Assembly: GCA_964472725.1 (NCBI GenBank)
Contig: CAYYLZ010000006.1
Span: 3,539 to 67,538 of the forward strand
Direction: 5' to 3'
Length of the DNA: 64,000 bases
Origin: RGIG6375 sp964472725
Lineage (GTDB): Bacteria; Bacillota; Clostridia; Oscillospirales; Oscillospiraceae
Below are positions 16,686 to 25,779 of this stretch, one piece after another. A model generated the notes under the pieces. It was not told the origin of the DNA. It ran no database searches and saw only the letters and a list, made by a program, of their open reading frames with translations. Every line of letters starts with the position of its first letter. Position 1 is the first letter of the stretch. The position numbers and the translations under genes were made by a program.

Positions 16686-17876
16686 ATGCGAATATACGCG
16701 GATAATGCCGCCACCACAAAGATAAGCAGCACAGCGCTGAAGGCAATGCTGCCCTGCTTTGAGGGGAATTACGGCAACCCCTCCAGCCTGCACACTGAAG
16801 GACAGCTGGCGGCGGAGGCGCTGGCAAAGGCTCGCGAGGATATCGCTGCCTGCCTTTGCTGTACGGCACGGGAGATAATATTCACCTCCGGCGGCAGCGA
16901 GGCGGATAATCAGGCTATTCTCAGCGCCGCAAAATTAGGTGAGCGGCAGAATAAGAAGCATATAATTTCCACCGCCTTTGAGCATCACGCAGTGCTGCAT
17001 ACCCTTGACTCACTGAAAAAGCAGGGCTATGAAATAACCCTGTTGGACGTTCACGAAAACGGCTTAGTCACAGCGGAGCAGGTGCGGGCGGCAATTCGTC
17101 CGGATACCTGCCTTGTAACGGTGATGTACGCCAACAATGAGATAGGCACCGTTCAGCCCATTGCCGAAATAGGCGCTGTCTGCCGTGAGGCTGGTGTGCC
17201 GTTCCATACCGACGCGGTGCAGGCGGTGGGGCATATCCCCGTAAATGTAAAGACGGATAATGTGGATATGCTCTCCCTTTCTGCCCATAAATTCCATGGA
17301 CCCAAAGGCGTGGGCGTACTGTACACAAGAAGAGGTATCCCGCTGACCACTCTGATCCATGGCGGCGCTCAGGAACGGGGCAAGCGTGCCGGAACGGAAA
17401 ATCTCCCGGCTATCGTAGGCATGGCGGCAGCCATGAAGGAGGCCTGCGCCCATGTTGAGGAAAACGCTGCCTACCTGCGCGGTCTGAGGGACCGGCTTAT
17501 GGACGGACTTTCAGCCATTCCCCATTCCGTGCTCAACGGCGACATGGAAAGCCGTCTGCCGGGCAATGTGAATTTCTGTTTTGAGGGCATAGAGGGCGAG
17601 TCTCTGCTGCTCCTGCTGGACGATATGGGTATTGCCGCCTCCTCCGGCTCGGCCTGCACCTCCGGCTCCCTTGACCCCAGCCACGTGCTGCTGGCCCTTG
17701 GCAGGGTGCATGATATAGCCCACGGTTCCCTGCGCCTGACACTGTCCGAGGAAAATACCGCCGAAGAGGTGGAGTATATCATAAAGTCGGTGGGAGAGGT
17801 GGTTGAGCGCCTGAGAGCGATGTCGCCCCTTTGGCGTGACCTTGTAAGCGGGAAAAAGGAATTTATATTGAAGTGA
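16686..17876 (+). CDS. iscS: Cysteine desulfurase (IscS/NifS class)
   Basis: 396 aa. It removes sulfur from cysteine as a persulfide and passes it to the Fe-S scaffold. The PLP lysine is K202 (SAHKFHGPKG) and H101 lies in the stacking FEHHAV motif. The mobile-loop cysteine is C324 (SSGSACTSGSLDPSH), the class I (NifS/IscS) pattern. A flanking iscU 10 bp downstream confirms the partnership. AAGAAGGAAG precedes the ATG. Orthology to NifS or IscS cannot be separated here. Confidence 0.96.
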   Translation: MRIYADNAATTKISSTALKAMLPCFEGNYGNPSSLHTEGQLAAEALAKAREDIAACLCCTAREIIFTSGGSEADNQAILSAAKLGERQNKKHIISTAFEHHAVLHTLDSLKKQGYEITLLDVHENGLVTAEQVRAAIRPDTCLVTVMYANNEIGTVQPIAEIGAVCREAGVPFHTDAVQAVGHIPVNVKTDNVDMLSLSAHKFHGPKGVGVLYTRRGIPLTTLIHGGAQERGKRAGTENLPAIVGMAAAMKEACAHVEENAAYLRGLRDRLMDGLSAIPHSVLNGDMESRLPGNVNFCFEGIEGESLLLLLDDMGIAASSGSACTSGSLDPSHVLLALGRVHDIAHGSLRLTLSEENTAEEVEYIIKSVGEVVERLRAMSPLWRDLVSGKKEFILK

Positions 17877-17886
17877 GGTAAGGCAT

Positions 17887-18324
17887 ATGGCACTTTACAG
17901 CGACACCGTAATGGAGCATTTTCGCAATCCCCGCAACTTGGGCGTTATTGAAAACGCCGACGGAGTTGGCGAAGTAGGCAACGCGAAATGCGGCGATATT
18001 ATGAAAATATATCTTAAGATAAGTGATGATGTGGTGGAGGACGTCAAGTTTGAGACCTTTGGCTGCGGCTCGGCCATTGCCTCCAGCTCTATGGCCAGCG
18101 AGATGATAAAGGGCAAGCCTCTTTCCGACGCCCTCGCCCTTACAAATAAGGCTGTGGCGGAGGCGTTGGACGGACTGCCTGCTCATAAGCTCCATTGCTC
18201 CGTGCTGGCGGAGGAGGCCGTCAAGGCGGCTATCAAGGATTACTACGATAAAAACGGCATAGAATATGACCACAGCCAATTCCCCGACTGCGAAAGCTGT
18301 GGCCATTGCGGGGAGGGTGACTAA
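17887..18324 (+). CDS. iscU: Fe-S cluster assembly scaffold (IscU/NifU N-terminal type)
   Basis: 145 aa. It builds 2Fe-2S or 4Fe-4S clusters from desulfurase sulfur. All three ligand cysteines are present, C35 (with D37 in NAKCGD), C60 (FGCGSA) and C104 (LHCSVLAEEA). A short C-terminal extension carries three further cysteines, C135, C138 and C141, in CESCGHC; similar tails occur in NifU-like proteins of anaerobes, from memory. The stop overlaps the ATG of the MOSC gene by one base. Confidence 0.95.
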   Translation: MALYSDTVMEHFRNPRNLGVIENADGVGEVGNAKCGDIMKIYLKISDDVVEDVKFETFGCGSAIASSSMASEMIKGKPLSDALALTNKAVAEALDGLPAHKLHCSVLAEEAVKAAIKDYYDKNGIEYDHSQFPDCESCGHCGEGD

Positions 18325-18752
18325 TGGCAAAAGTGGCTGCGGTGTGCATAAGCGAAAAGAAGGGCACGGTGAAAACGCCCGTGCCGGAAATTGAACTGAA
18401 AAAGCGCCACGGAGTTGAGGGCGACGCCCACGCCGGTGACTGGCATCGGCAGGTGAGCCTTTTGGGTGAAGAAAGCGTGGATAAAATGCGCAGGAACTTG
18501 CCGGACATTTCCGTGGGTGCTTTCGCGGAGAATATTCTCACCCGTGGCATAGACCTGCCCCGGATGCCCATCGGCACGAAGCTGCGAATAGGCGAAGCTC
18601 TGTTGGAAATAACCCAAATAGGCAAGGAATGTCACGCTGCCTGCGCCATACGTAAGCAGGTGGGCGACTGCGTAATGCCTCGGGATGGTGTGTTCGCCGT
18701 AGTGCTGGAGGAGGGCAGAGTGCGCCCCGGAGATGAAATAAGCATAATATAA
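18324..18752 (+). CDS. MOSC domain protein
   Basis: 142 aa consisting of one MOSC domain, the fold found at the C-terminus of molybdenum cofactor sulfurase and in YiiM/YuaD. MOSC proteins are thought to carry or transfer sulfur through a conserved cysteine; C103 in GKECHAAC is the likely residue, with C107 nearby. HGVEGDAHAGDWHRQVSLL at the N-terminus fits the family. It is the last gene of the sulfur operon with one-base overlap to iscU. No molybdenum cofactor genes are in the window. Its acceptor is unknown. Confidence 0.88.
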   Translation: MAKVAAVCISEKKGTVKTPVPEIELKKRHGVEGDAHAGDWHRQVSLLGEESVDKMRRNLPDISVGAFAENILTRGIDLPRMPIGTKLRIGEALLEITQIGKECHAACAIRKQVGDCVMPRDGVFAVVLEEGRVRPGDEISII

Positions 18753-18753
18753 C

Positions 18754-18791
18754 ACAACACCCACGCGCCTTTCGGTGCGTGGGTGTTGTTT
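18754..18791. terminator. Hairpin terminator between the MOSC gene and the symporter gene
   Basis: Perfect 13-bp stem ACAACACCCACGC (18754-18766) with 18777-18789, 10-nt loop, followed on the plus strand by TTGT. The genes converge here, so it may serve both strands, but the U tract is weak. Confidence 0.65.
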
Positions 18792-18829
18792 GTAGGAATA
18801 AGGTTTGACACTGGAAAAGCAAAGTCGAT

Positions 18830-20377
18830 TTAGCGCTCCTTGTCGCTGAGTGCTCGCTTGGTGCTGACGAGAACCTTTTCCTCGTAGGAGGAGAAGCAGC
18901 TGTCCACAAGGGTCTTGTCGGGAGCTTTGGTGAAGAGAGAAACAAGGGGGACGAGAATAAGTCCGGCAATCATGGCGAATGCGCCGCAGTTGATGGGGGA
19001 CTGGAGGATCGTGGGGAAGGAGGAGCGGAACAGGAGATTGAGGATCATGATGCCCGCGCCGAAGATGTAGCTTACCCAAACGGCGGCCTTGGAGGTGCGC
19101 TTCATGTACAGGCCGTAGAGGAAGGGCGCGAGGAACGCGCCGGCAAGTGCGCCCCAGCTTACGCCCATGAGCTGAGCGATAAAGGTAACGTTGCTCTTGT
19201 ACTGAACTATAGCGATAACTGAGGAGATAACGATGAAAATGACGACCAGCACGCGCATGATGAATACCTGCTTCTTTTCGCTCAGGTTCTTCACAACGTG
19301 ATCCTTGATAAGGTCAAGGGTGAGGGTGGAACTGGAAGCCATGACCAGACTGGAGAGGGTGGACATGGACGCGGAAAGGACGAGAACAACGGTGAGAGCA
19401 ATGAGGATATCCGGCAGACCGGAAAGCATGGTGGGGATAATGGAGTCGTAGCCGCCTGCGGCGATGTCGATCTGGTCGGAGAAGAGTCTGCCGAAACCGC
19501 CGAGGAAGTAGCAGCCGCCTGCAACGATGAGGGCGAAAATAGTGGAAATGATGGTGCCCTTGTTAATGGCCTGCTCGCTCTTGATGGCGTAGAACTTCTG
19601 AACCATCTGAGGCAGACCCCAGGTGCCCAGAGAGGTGAGGATAACAACGCCCAGCAGATTGATGGGATCGGGGCCGAAGAAGGAAGCGAATGCGCCGGGC
19701 ATTGCGGAAACGGAAGCGTCCTCAACGGCGGCGAGACCCTGATATGCCTCCATAAAGCCGCCCTTGCTCATGAGAACTGCGGCGATGACGATGACTATGC
19801 CGACCAGCATGATGATGCCCTGAATGAAGTCGTTGATAGCGGTGGCCATGTAGCCGCCGGCGATAACGTAGATACCGGTGAGCACTGCCATTGCGATAAC
19901 GCATACGGAGTAATCAACGTGGAATGCCATCTCGAAAAGACGGGAAAGTCCGTTATAAAGAGAGGCGGTGTAGGGGATAAGGAAAACGAAAACTATAACG
20001 GAAGCGGCGATCTTAAGAGCCTTGCTGTCGAAGCGCTGGCCGAGGAACTCGGGCATGGTGGCGCTGCCCAGATGCTGGGTCATGATCCTCGTTCTGCGGC
20101 CGAGAATTACCCACGCCATAAGGGAGCCGATGAAAGCGTTGCCAAGGCCGATCCAAGTGGAAGCGATGCCATATTTCCAGCCGAACTGACCGGCGTAGCC
20201 GATGAAGATAACAGCGGAGAAATAGGAGGTTCCGTAAGCGAAGGCGGTAAGCCAGGGGCCTACGCTGCGGCCGCCGAGGACGAAGCCGTTAACGTCAGTG
20301 GCGTTCTTGCGGCAATAAATGCCAATGCCGACGGTGACAGCGAAAAAGACGACAAGTAACAGAACTTTGAATAACAT
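18830..20377 (-). CDS. Sodium:solute symporter (SSS/PutP family)
   Basis: 515 aa with about 13 hydrophobic segments. SSS proteins import substrates such as proline, pantothenate or sugars with Na+. The N-terminal region (NATDVNGFVLGGRSVGPW, then FAYGTSYFSA) and the central GGYMATAINDFIQG motif match the PutP-like branch. AGGAGG lies 8-9 bp before the ATG. Proline is a reasonable but unproven substrate. The gene for an XRE regulator lies directly upstream on the same strand, with a promoter in between. Confidence 0.88.
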   Translation of the reverse strand: MLFKVLLLVVFFAVTVGIGIYCRKNATDVNGFVLGGRSVGPWLTAFAYGTSYFSAVIFIGYAGQFGWKYGIASTWIGLGNAFIGSLMAWVILGRRTRIMTQHLGSATMPEFLGQRFDSKALKIAASVIVFVFLIPYTASLYNGLSRLFEMAFHVDYSVCVIAMAVLTGIYVIAGGYMATAINDFIQGIIMLVGIVIVIAAVLMSKGGFMEAYQGLAAVEDASVSAMPGAFASFFGPDPINLLGVVILTSLGTWGLPQMVQKFYAIKSEQAINKGTIISTIFALIVAGGCYFLGGFGRLFSDQIDIAAGGYDSIIPTMLSGLPDILIALTVVLVLSASMSTLSSLVMASSSTLTLDLIKDHVVKNLSEKKQVFIMRVLVVIFIVISSVIAIVQYKSNVTFIAQLMGVSWGALAGAFLAPFLYGLYMKRTSKAAVWVSYIFGAGIMILNLLFRSSFPTILQSPINCGAFAMIAGLILVPLVSLFTKAPDKTLVDSCFSSYEEKVLVSTKRALSDKER

Positions 20378-20433
20378 TGGAAAAAACCTCCTGGTAACAT
20401 TTTAAAGCTGTAGAACTTTAAATCGATGAATAG

Positions 20434-20462
20434 AGGATAGCACCCCTCGCTGTTTTTGTCAA
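20434..20462 (-). promoter_or_regulatory. Promoter of the SSS symporter gene
   Basis: On the minus strand, TTGACA (20457-20462), 17-bp spacer, TATCCT (20434-20439); about 55 nt before the ATG. Confidence 0.6.
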
Positions 20463-20515
20463 TAGCTTATTTCGTGTTTTATGGAAATATTTGAAAATAT
20501 GGCGGGAAATACCAA

Positions 20516-20541
20516 GGCCGCAGCGGAAAACCGCTGCGGCC
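20516..20541 (-). terminator. Hairpin after the XRE regulator gene
   Basis: Perfect 11-bp GC-rich stem GGCCGCAGCGG (20516-20526) with 20531-20541, loop AAAA. On the minus strand the following bases are only moderately T-rich, so termination is plausible but not certain. Confidence 0.5.
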
Positions 20542-20559
20542 GGAGAATACGTTATGCAG

Positions 20560-20937
20560 TTAACCCTGCTTCTTCTGGAAGGCCAGCATTTCCTGGTAGG
20601 CCTTGATAAGCTCGGTGCGGACGGTAACATTGGTGTCGGGCGGAATGTTTTCGTCCTTGCACTGAACAAACTGCAGGAAGCGGGTGCCGAGAATATTGTT
20701 TGCGTACAGGTATTCCTTGGTACGAATGTTGGATACGCAGATGAACATGATAGCGTTCAGATGCAGCCATGTCAGCTTGACCTTGCCGCCCTCTATCTGC
20801 GAAATGGTGACTCTGGAAAGTCCGGTCATATCTCCAAATTCGGCCTGGGTAAGGTTAAGGAGCTTGCGGATCTTGGGCAGATGCTCCGTCAACTCTAGGC
20901 AAAGCTGTTTCTTTTCCTCTCTGGACAGTTCGACCAT
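20560..20937 (-). CDS. XRE-family transcriptional regulator
   Basis: 125 aa. A Cro/C1-type helix-turn-helix spans about residues 27-52 (LTQAEFGDMTGLSRVTISQIEGG); the rest shows no known ligand domain. Its position upstream of the symporter gene on the same strand suggests, but does not prove, local control. GGGGGAAA lies before the ATG. Confidence 0.85.
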   Translation of the reverse strand: MVELSREEKKQLCLELTEHLPKIRKLLNLTQAEFGDMTGLSRVTISQIEGGKVKLTWLHLNAIMFICVSNIRTKEYLYANNILGTRFLQFVQCKDENIPPDTNVTVRTELIKAYQEMLAFQKKQG

Positions 20938-21004
20938 TGAGATTTCCCCCTTGTATATAATGCATAATGCGTGAAAATTAGCACGTGTTCATAATACATT
21001 TAGT

Positions 21005-21033
21005 ATAGTAGCACAACAAAATTGATTGTTCAA
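21005..21033 (-). promoter_or_regulatory. Promoter candidate of the XRE gene
   Basis: On the minus strand TTGAAC (21028-21033), 17-bp spacer, TACTAT (21005-21010). Confidence 0.5.
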
Positions 21034-21253
21034 CACTTTTTTAAAAAATTAGACATAAAAATGACAAAAACGTGAAATGGTACAATTTTAAAAAAGATAA
21101 TTGTAATTGTTGCATAATGACTCAAAATCACCGGAAAATGGCAAAAACAGCGGTTTTTATATGCCCAAAAGGGTGAATAATCGCAAAAAGCAATATTTAA
21201 CACGATTATAGCGAAATGAAACGGAGGCACGATTTAATTTAATAATTACGCTA
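21034..21253. other. AT-rich intergenic DNA between divergent genes
   Basis: About 220 bp of markedly AT-rich sequence with no credible reading frame, between the promoter of the XRE gene and that of the his operon. No clear RNA structure was seen. Confidence 0.6.
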
Positions 21254-21282
21254 TTGCAATAATTGTACTCTGCTGATATAAT
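21254..21282 (+). promoter_or_regulatory. Promoter of the his operon
   Basis: TTGCAA (21254-21259), 17-bp spacer, TATAAT (21277-21282). Transcription would start near 21289, leaving a leader of only about 40 nt, too short for a T-box or His-codon attenuator. Confidence 0.75.
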
Positions 21283-21329
21283 ACTTTAATACATTACTGC
21301 ATCGACTTATGGTCGGGTCGGGAGGAAAA

Positions 21330-22514
21330 ATGGAGTCGTATAAGGTCAATACCCCGGAGGGGACAAGAGATAAGCTCTTCGGAGAGAGCGACCGCCAGCG
21401 CAGCGCCGAGGCGGCAATAACCAAGCTGTTCCGCCGCAGGGGCTATCGGGAGGTCATCACCCCCGGCGTTGAATATTATGACCTGTTCGTTCAGGCGCAG
21501 AATCCGCTGCCCCAGGAGTCCATGCTCAAGCTGGTGGACCGCAGCGGACGCATTCTTGTGCTTCGTCCCGACTGCACCACGCCTATTGCGAGGGTAGCGG
21601 CAACGAGGCTGGCGGAGCGCCGCCTGCCCCAGCGACTGTTCTATAATCAGACCATTTTCCGTTCTCAGGACGCCAACCACGGCGTCAGCAGCGAGATATC
21701 CCAGTGCGGAATCGAGCTTATCGGCGCCGAGGGACTTCGGGCCGATGTGGAGGCCGTGGCGCTGGCCGTTGAAGCCCTGCGCGCCGCCGGCCTTGGGGAA
21801 TTCCGCATCGAGCTGGGGCATACAGGCTTCTTCACAGCGCTTGCCGAGGAAATGGGCCTCGGCGGCGAAAGGGTGCGTGCCCTGCGCCGCTGCATAGAAA
21901 ATAAGAGCTTTGCCGAGCTGGACGATATGCTGTCGGCGGAAAATTCTCCCGCCGCTGCCGCTATGAAGCGCATCGCCGTTCTTTTCGGCGGCGCGGAAAT
22001 ACTTGACGAAGCCCGAGCTCTTACGGATAACAGCGAGGCGCTGGCGGTCATTGATTACCTGTCCGGCATTTACGCCGAGCTGAACGCCGCCGGAATGGGC
22101 GCTCATATCAGCTTCGACCTTGGCATAGTAAGCGGCCTTGAGTATTATACCGGCCTTATCTTCCGGGGCTACGCCCCCGGCGCGGGCAGCGTTATCGTTG
22201 CCGGCGGCCGCTACGATAATCTTATAAACGATTTCGGCAAGGCAATCCCCGCAACGGGCTTTGCCGTTTACGTGGACTCGCTGGTAAGCTGCCTGCCCCA
22301 TACCCCACCGGTAAAGGCGGATACCATTATATATTATAAGTCCGGCTGCCTCAGTCAGGCGCTGGAGCTTATCAATACCCTGCCTGCGGGTAGCGCGGAG
22401 CTTTCCGAAAGCGAGAGCGAAAGCGGCTGCATGGACGCGGCCTTCGCCCGTGGCTTCAAGCGCATGATAATAGTTGCCAAAACGGGCAATGTGGAGGTGA
22501 AGATAGGTGGCTGA
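21330..22514 (+). CDS. hisZ: ATP phosphoribosyltransferase regulatory subunit
   Basis: 394 aa from ATG 21330, chosen because GGAGG lies 5 bp upstream; an in-frame ATG at 21309 lacks a site. HisZ is a paralogue of histidyl-tRNA synthetase that lost aminoacylation and makes short HisG active and feedback-regulated by histidine. Motif 2-like LFYNQTIFR and the C-terminal GGRYDNLINDFG resemble HisRS. It overlaps hisG by 8 bp. The presence of HisZ predicts the short-form HisG seen next. Confidence 0.93.
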   Translation: MESYKVNTPEGTRDKLFGESDRQRSAEAAITKLFRRRGYREVITPGVEYYDLFVQAQNPLPQESMLKLVDRSGRILVLRPDCTTPIARVAATRLAERRLPQRLFYNQTIFRSQDANHGVSSEISQCGIELIGAEGLRADVEAVALAVEALRAAGLGEFRIELGHTGFFTALAEEMGLGGERVRALRRCIENKSFAELDDMLSAENSPAAAAMKRIAVLFGGAEILDEARALTDNSEALAVIDYLSGIYAELNAAGMGAHISFDLGIVSGLEYYTGLIFRGYAPGAGSVIVAGGRYDNLINDFGKAIPATGFAVYVDSLVSCLPHTPPVKADTIIYYKSGCLSQALELINTLPAGSAELSESESESGCMDAAFARGFKRMIIVAKTGNVEVKIGG

Positions 22515-23136
22515 TATCAAGATAGCCATTACCAAGGGCAGACTGCTGGATAATTCCATCGCCCTTTTTGAGCGCGCGGGCTACGATTGCTCGGAGCTTA
22601 AGAACCCCGGCCGCCGCCTTATCCATTCCATTCCCGGCACACCCTTTTCCGGCGTCCTCGCCAAAGCTCCCGACGTTATCACCTACGTGGAGCACGGCGT
22701 CTGCGCCATGGGCATCGTAGGGCGGGATACCATAATGGAGCACAGCCACGATTTTTACGAGGTTCTCGACCTTGGCTTCGGCAAATGCCGCTTCGCCGTG
22801 GCCGCCCCCAAGGATAAGGACTTCTACTCCGGCTACGAAACAAAGCGCATAGCCAGCAAGTACCCCAAGGTAGCCCACGACTATTTCCTGTCCAAGGGCA
22901 TGGACGTTTCCGTTATCAAAATAGACGGCAGCGTGGAGCTTGCCCCGCTGCTTGGCCTTTCCGACGCCATTGTGGATATCGTGGAAACCGGCAGCACGCT
23001 GGCTGCCAACGGCCTTGAGGTCATCGAAACCATCTGCCAGCTATCTGCCCGCCTTATCGTCAACACGGCGGCAATGAAGCTGCACAGAACCGAAATACTT
23101 GAATTTATTGAAAAATGCAGAGGTGCATTAGTGTAA
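22507..23136 (+). CDS. hisG: ATP phosphoribosyltransferase catalytic subunit, short form
   Basis: 209 aa from GTG 22507, with GGAGGTG upstream. It joins ATP and PRPP, the first step of histidine synthesis. The length is that of HisG-S, which lacks the C-terminal regulatory domain and needs HisZ. ITKGRLLDNSI at the N-terminus and IVDIVETGSTLAANGL near residue 157 (PRPP site) are diagnostic. Confidence 0.96.
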   Translation: MADIKIAITKGRLLDNSIALFERAGYDCSELKNPGRRLIHSIPGTPFSGVLAKAPDVITYVEHGVCAMGIVGRDTIMEHSHDFYEVLDLGFGKCRFAVAAPKDKDFYSGYETKRIASKYPKVAHDYFLSKGMDVSVIKIDGSVELAPLLGLSDAIVDIVETGSTLAANGLEVIETICQLSARLIVNTAAMKLHRTEILEFIEKCRGALV

Positions 23137-23186
23137 AAAACGTCTGGCGCAGGTCAGAAATAGGCAGAAGTTGAAAGACATAGTCC

Positions 23187-23252
23187 CGGCTTCCCCTCTT
23201 CGGGGGGAAGCTGTCGCGAAGCGACTGATGAGGGGCATCCGCGAAGCGGATA
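23187..23252. repeat. Family A hairpin repeat between hisG and hisD
   Basis: GGCTTCCCCTCTTCGGGG hairpin, then GTCGCGAAGCGACTGATGAG and ATCCGCGAAGCGGAT. It matches the 1703-1772 unit closely over its second half and lies in the 171-bp hisG-hisD gap. Confidence 0.7.
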
Positions 23253-23307
23253 AATTTATTGAACCGTCTGCTTGCGCCGCGTATAGCGGCGGAATGGAGG
23301 ACTTTGT

Positions 23308-24582
23308 ATGATAGAAATATTCCGCGCCAAGTCCGGCGCTGAAAATGATATAGCCGAGGCACTGCGCCGCAGAAAGGGCGCGGTGAACGAGAAAATCAAC
23401 AAAATAGCCGCCGATATTATGGTGGACGTGCGGGAGAACGGCTACGCAGCCGTGGAAAAATACTCCCTGCAGCTGGACGGCGCCGCGCCCCGTGAAATAG
23501 GCAGGGACGAGCTGGAAGCCGCAATGGCGCGCTGCGACCCCAAGCTGGTGGCTGCCATGAAGCGCTCTGCGGAGAATATCCGCGCCTATCAGGAGCAGCT
23601 GCTGCCCAAAACAAAAATTTGGGAGACCGAAGCGGGCACGCTCGGTCAGATAGTCCGCGGCCTTACCCGCGTGGGCATCTATGTGCCCGGCGGCGCGGCG
23701 GCCTACCCCTCCTCCGTTCTTATGAACGCCGTTCCCGCAAGAGTTGCGGGCGTGGAGGAGATAATAATGGTCACACCTCCCACCAAGAACCTTAACGACG
23801 CCGTTATGGCAGCCGCCCTTATCGCAGGCGTAGACCGCGTCATCGCCGTTGGCGGAGCGCAGGCGGTAGCCGCCCTTACCTACGGTGCGGGCTTTATCCC
23901 TCGAGTGGATAAGCTGGTTGGCCCCGGCAACGCATACGTAGCCGCCGCAAAGCGCCTTGCTTTCGGTGAGCTGGATATAGACATGGTGGCAGGCCCCTCC
24001 GAGGTGTTGGTAATGGCCGACGAAAGCGCAAACCCCGTTTACGCCGCCGCCGATATGCTTTCCCAGGCGGAGCATGACCCCCTTGCCGCCGCCGTGCTGG
24101 TGACGGATTCGGAAAAAACCGCCAAGGCTGTCGCCGCCGAGCTTGAGCGGCAGACGGGCTACCTTGAGCGCTCGGAGACAATCGAAAGCTCCCTGCGTGA
24201 CTACGGCGCAATAATTATCTGCGAGGATATGACCGCCGCGGCGCAGATGGCAAACGACGTCGCCCCGGAGCATCTTGAAATACTCACCGCCAAGCCCCAG
24301 GAAGTGCTGCCTCTTATAAAGAACGCAGGCGCTATTTTCGTAGGCGAAAACTCCCCCGAGCCTTTGGGCGATTACATGGCAGGCCCCTCCCACGTCCTGC
24401 CTACCTCCGGCACCGCGAGATTCTTCTCACCCCTTTCCGTGGACAGCTTCCTGAAGAAAACCAGCCTGATCGGCTATAAGAGGGAGGCGCTGGAGGCCAT
24501 ACATGAGGATATAATCCTCTTCGCTGAGGCGGAGGGACTTACCGCCCACGCCAATTCCATAAAGGTACGATTTGAAAAGTAA
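23308..24582 (+). CDS. hisD: Histidinol dehydrogenase
   Basis: 424 aa. It carries out the last two oxidations, histidinol to histidine, with NAD+ and zinc. Family motifs are AGPSEVLVMADESANP near residue 226, QAEHDPLA with zinc ligands Q and H near 253, and HVLPTSGTARF near 361. The ATG has GGAGGAC upstream. Separated from hisG by a repeat unit, but no terminator is obvious, so it is probably still in the operon. Confidence 0.97.
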   Translation: MIEIFRAKSGAENDIAEALRRRKGAVNEKINKIAADIMVDVRENGYAAVEKYSLQLDGAAPREIGRDELEAAMARCDPKLVAAMKRSAENIRAYQEQLLPKTKIWETEAGTLGQIVRGLTRVGIYVPGGAAAYPSSVLMNAVPARVAGVEEIIMVTPPTKNLNDAVMAAALIAGVDRVIAVGGAQAVAALTYGAGFIPRVDKLVGPGNAYVAAAKRLAFGELDIDMVAGPSEVLVMADESANPVYAAADMLSQAEHDPLAAAVLVTDSEKTAKAVAAELERQTGYLERSETIESSLRDYGAIIICEDMTAAAQMANDVAPEHLEILTAKPQEVLPLIKNAGAIFVGENSPEPLGDYMAGPSHVLPTSGTARFFSPLSVDSFLKKTSLIGYKREALEAIHEDIILFAEAEGLTAHANSIKVRFEK

Positions 24583-24595
24583 GGAGGCGCTGAAT

Positions 24596-25174
24596 ATGCG
24601 CGAAGCTAAAATAAGCCGCAAGACCAAGGAAACCGATATTGAACTGACTCTCTGCCTGGACGGCGGCGAGGTGCTCGTTGACACCGGTATCGGCTTCTTT
24701 GACCACATGCTCAACGCCATGTTTTTCTACGCGGGCTTCGGTGCGGTTCTGAAGGTGCGCGGAGACCTTGAGGTGGACGGACATCACACCGTTGAGGACA
24801 CCGGTATCGCCATCGGACAGGCCATCAAAGCTGCCTACGGGGATAAAAAGGGCATAGTGCGCTTTGCCCATAAGTACGTTCCAATGGACGAAGCCCTCTG
24901 CTTTACAGCGCTGGATTTCAGCGGCAGAGAATTTCACGTTTTCAATGCGCCCATGCCTCAGGAGATTATCGGCGGCTACGATTCCTGCCTTACCGAGGAG
25001 TTCATGCGTGCGCTGGCCTTCAATGCGGGCATAACCCTCCATCAGCGCTGCGAGTACGGCAATAACGCTCACCACGTTACCGAGGCTCTGTTCAAGTCCC
25101 TCGGCCTTGCCATGAAGGAAGCCCTCCGCGTTGAGGGCGACGCAGTTGTTTCCACGAAAGGCGTGTTAGTGTGA
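24596..25174 (+). CDS. hisB: Imidazoleglycerol-phosphate dehydratase
   Basis: 192 aa from ATG 24596, preceded by AAGGAGG; a longer frame from TTG 24572 would overlap hisD. The enzyme is monofunctional, without the HAD phosphatase domain of E. coli HisB. Metal-binding histidines are seen in GFFDHML, DGHHTVED and CEYGNNAHHVTE. The GTG of hisH overlaps its stop. Confidence 0.97.
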   Translation: MREAKISRKTKETDIELTLCLDGGEVLVDTGIGFFDHMLNAMFFYAGFGAVLKVRGDLEVDGHHTVEDTGIAIGQAIKAAYGDKKGIVRFAHKYVPMDEALCFTALDFSGREFHVFNAPMPQEIIGGYDSCLTEEFMRALAFNAGITLHQRCEYGNNAHHVTEALFKSLGLAMKEALRVEGDAVVSTKGVLV

Positions 25175-25779
25175 ACAGAATAGGCATAATTGACTACGGC
25201 GCGGGCAACCTGATGAGCGTTGCCAACGCGCTGAAATATCTGGGCATAGACAGCGTTATCAGCAGGGAGAAGTCCGTCCTTGAGGACTGCTCCCGCCTTA
25301 TCCTGCCCGGAGTAGGTGCGTTCCCTTACGCTATGGACAGCCTTGAAGCCGCCGGGCTTACGGATTTCATAAGACAGCAGGCGGAGAAAAAGCCACTGCT
25401 GGGCATCTGCCTGGGTATGCAGATGCTCTTCGACTCCGGCGAGGAGCTGGAGCACCGTGAGGGCCTTGGCCTTATTCCCGGCTATGTGGATAAGATAGAT
25501 ACCCCGCTGAAGCTGCCTGCCATCGGCTGGAATTCCCTCAGCTTTAAAAACGATTGCCCCATGCTGCGCGGCCTCGAGGAGGGCGCTTACGTGTACTTTG
25601 TCCACAGCTTCTGCGGCCACGTTAAGGAGCGGGAGCACCTTGCCGCAAGCACCGATTACGGCACCGAGGTCACCGCGCTGGTTTGGCGTGATTACGTCTA
25701 TGGCGCTCAGTTCCACCCGGAAAAGAGTGGCGAAACAGGACTTCAGATGCTGAAAAACTTTTGGGAGCTGACAGATTGA
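25171..25779 (+). CDS. hisH: Imidazole glycerol phosphate synthase glutaminase subunit
   Basis: 202 aa from GTG 25171. Class I amidotransferase that frees ammonia from glutamine for HisF. The triad is complete: C80 (LGICLGMQ), H182 and E184 (FHPEKSG). It overlaps hisB by 4 bp and hisA by 1 bp, indicating coupled translation. Confidence 0.97.
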   Translation: MNRIGIIDYGAGNLMSVANALKYLGIDSVISREKSVLEDCSRLILPGVGAFPYAMDSLEAAGLTDFIRQQAEKKPLLGICLGMQMLFDSGEELEHREGLGLIPGYVDKIDTPLKLPAIGWNSLSFKNDCPMLRGLEEGAYVYFVHSFCGHVKEREHLAASTDYGTEVTALVWRDYVYGAQFHPEKSGETGLQMLKNFWELTD

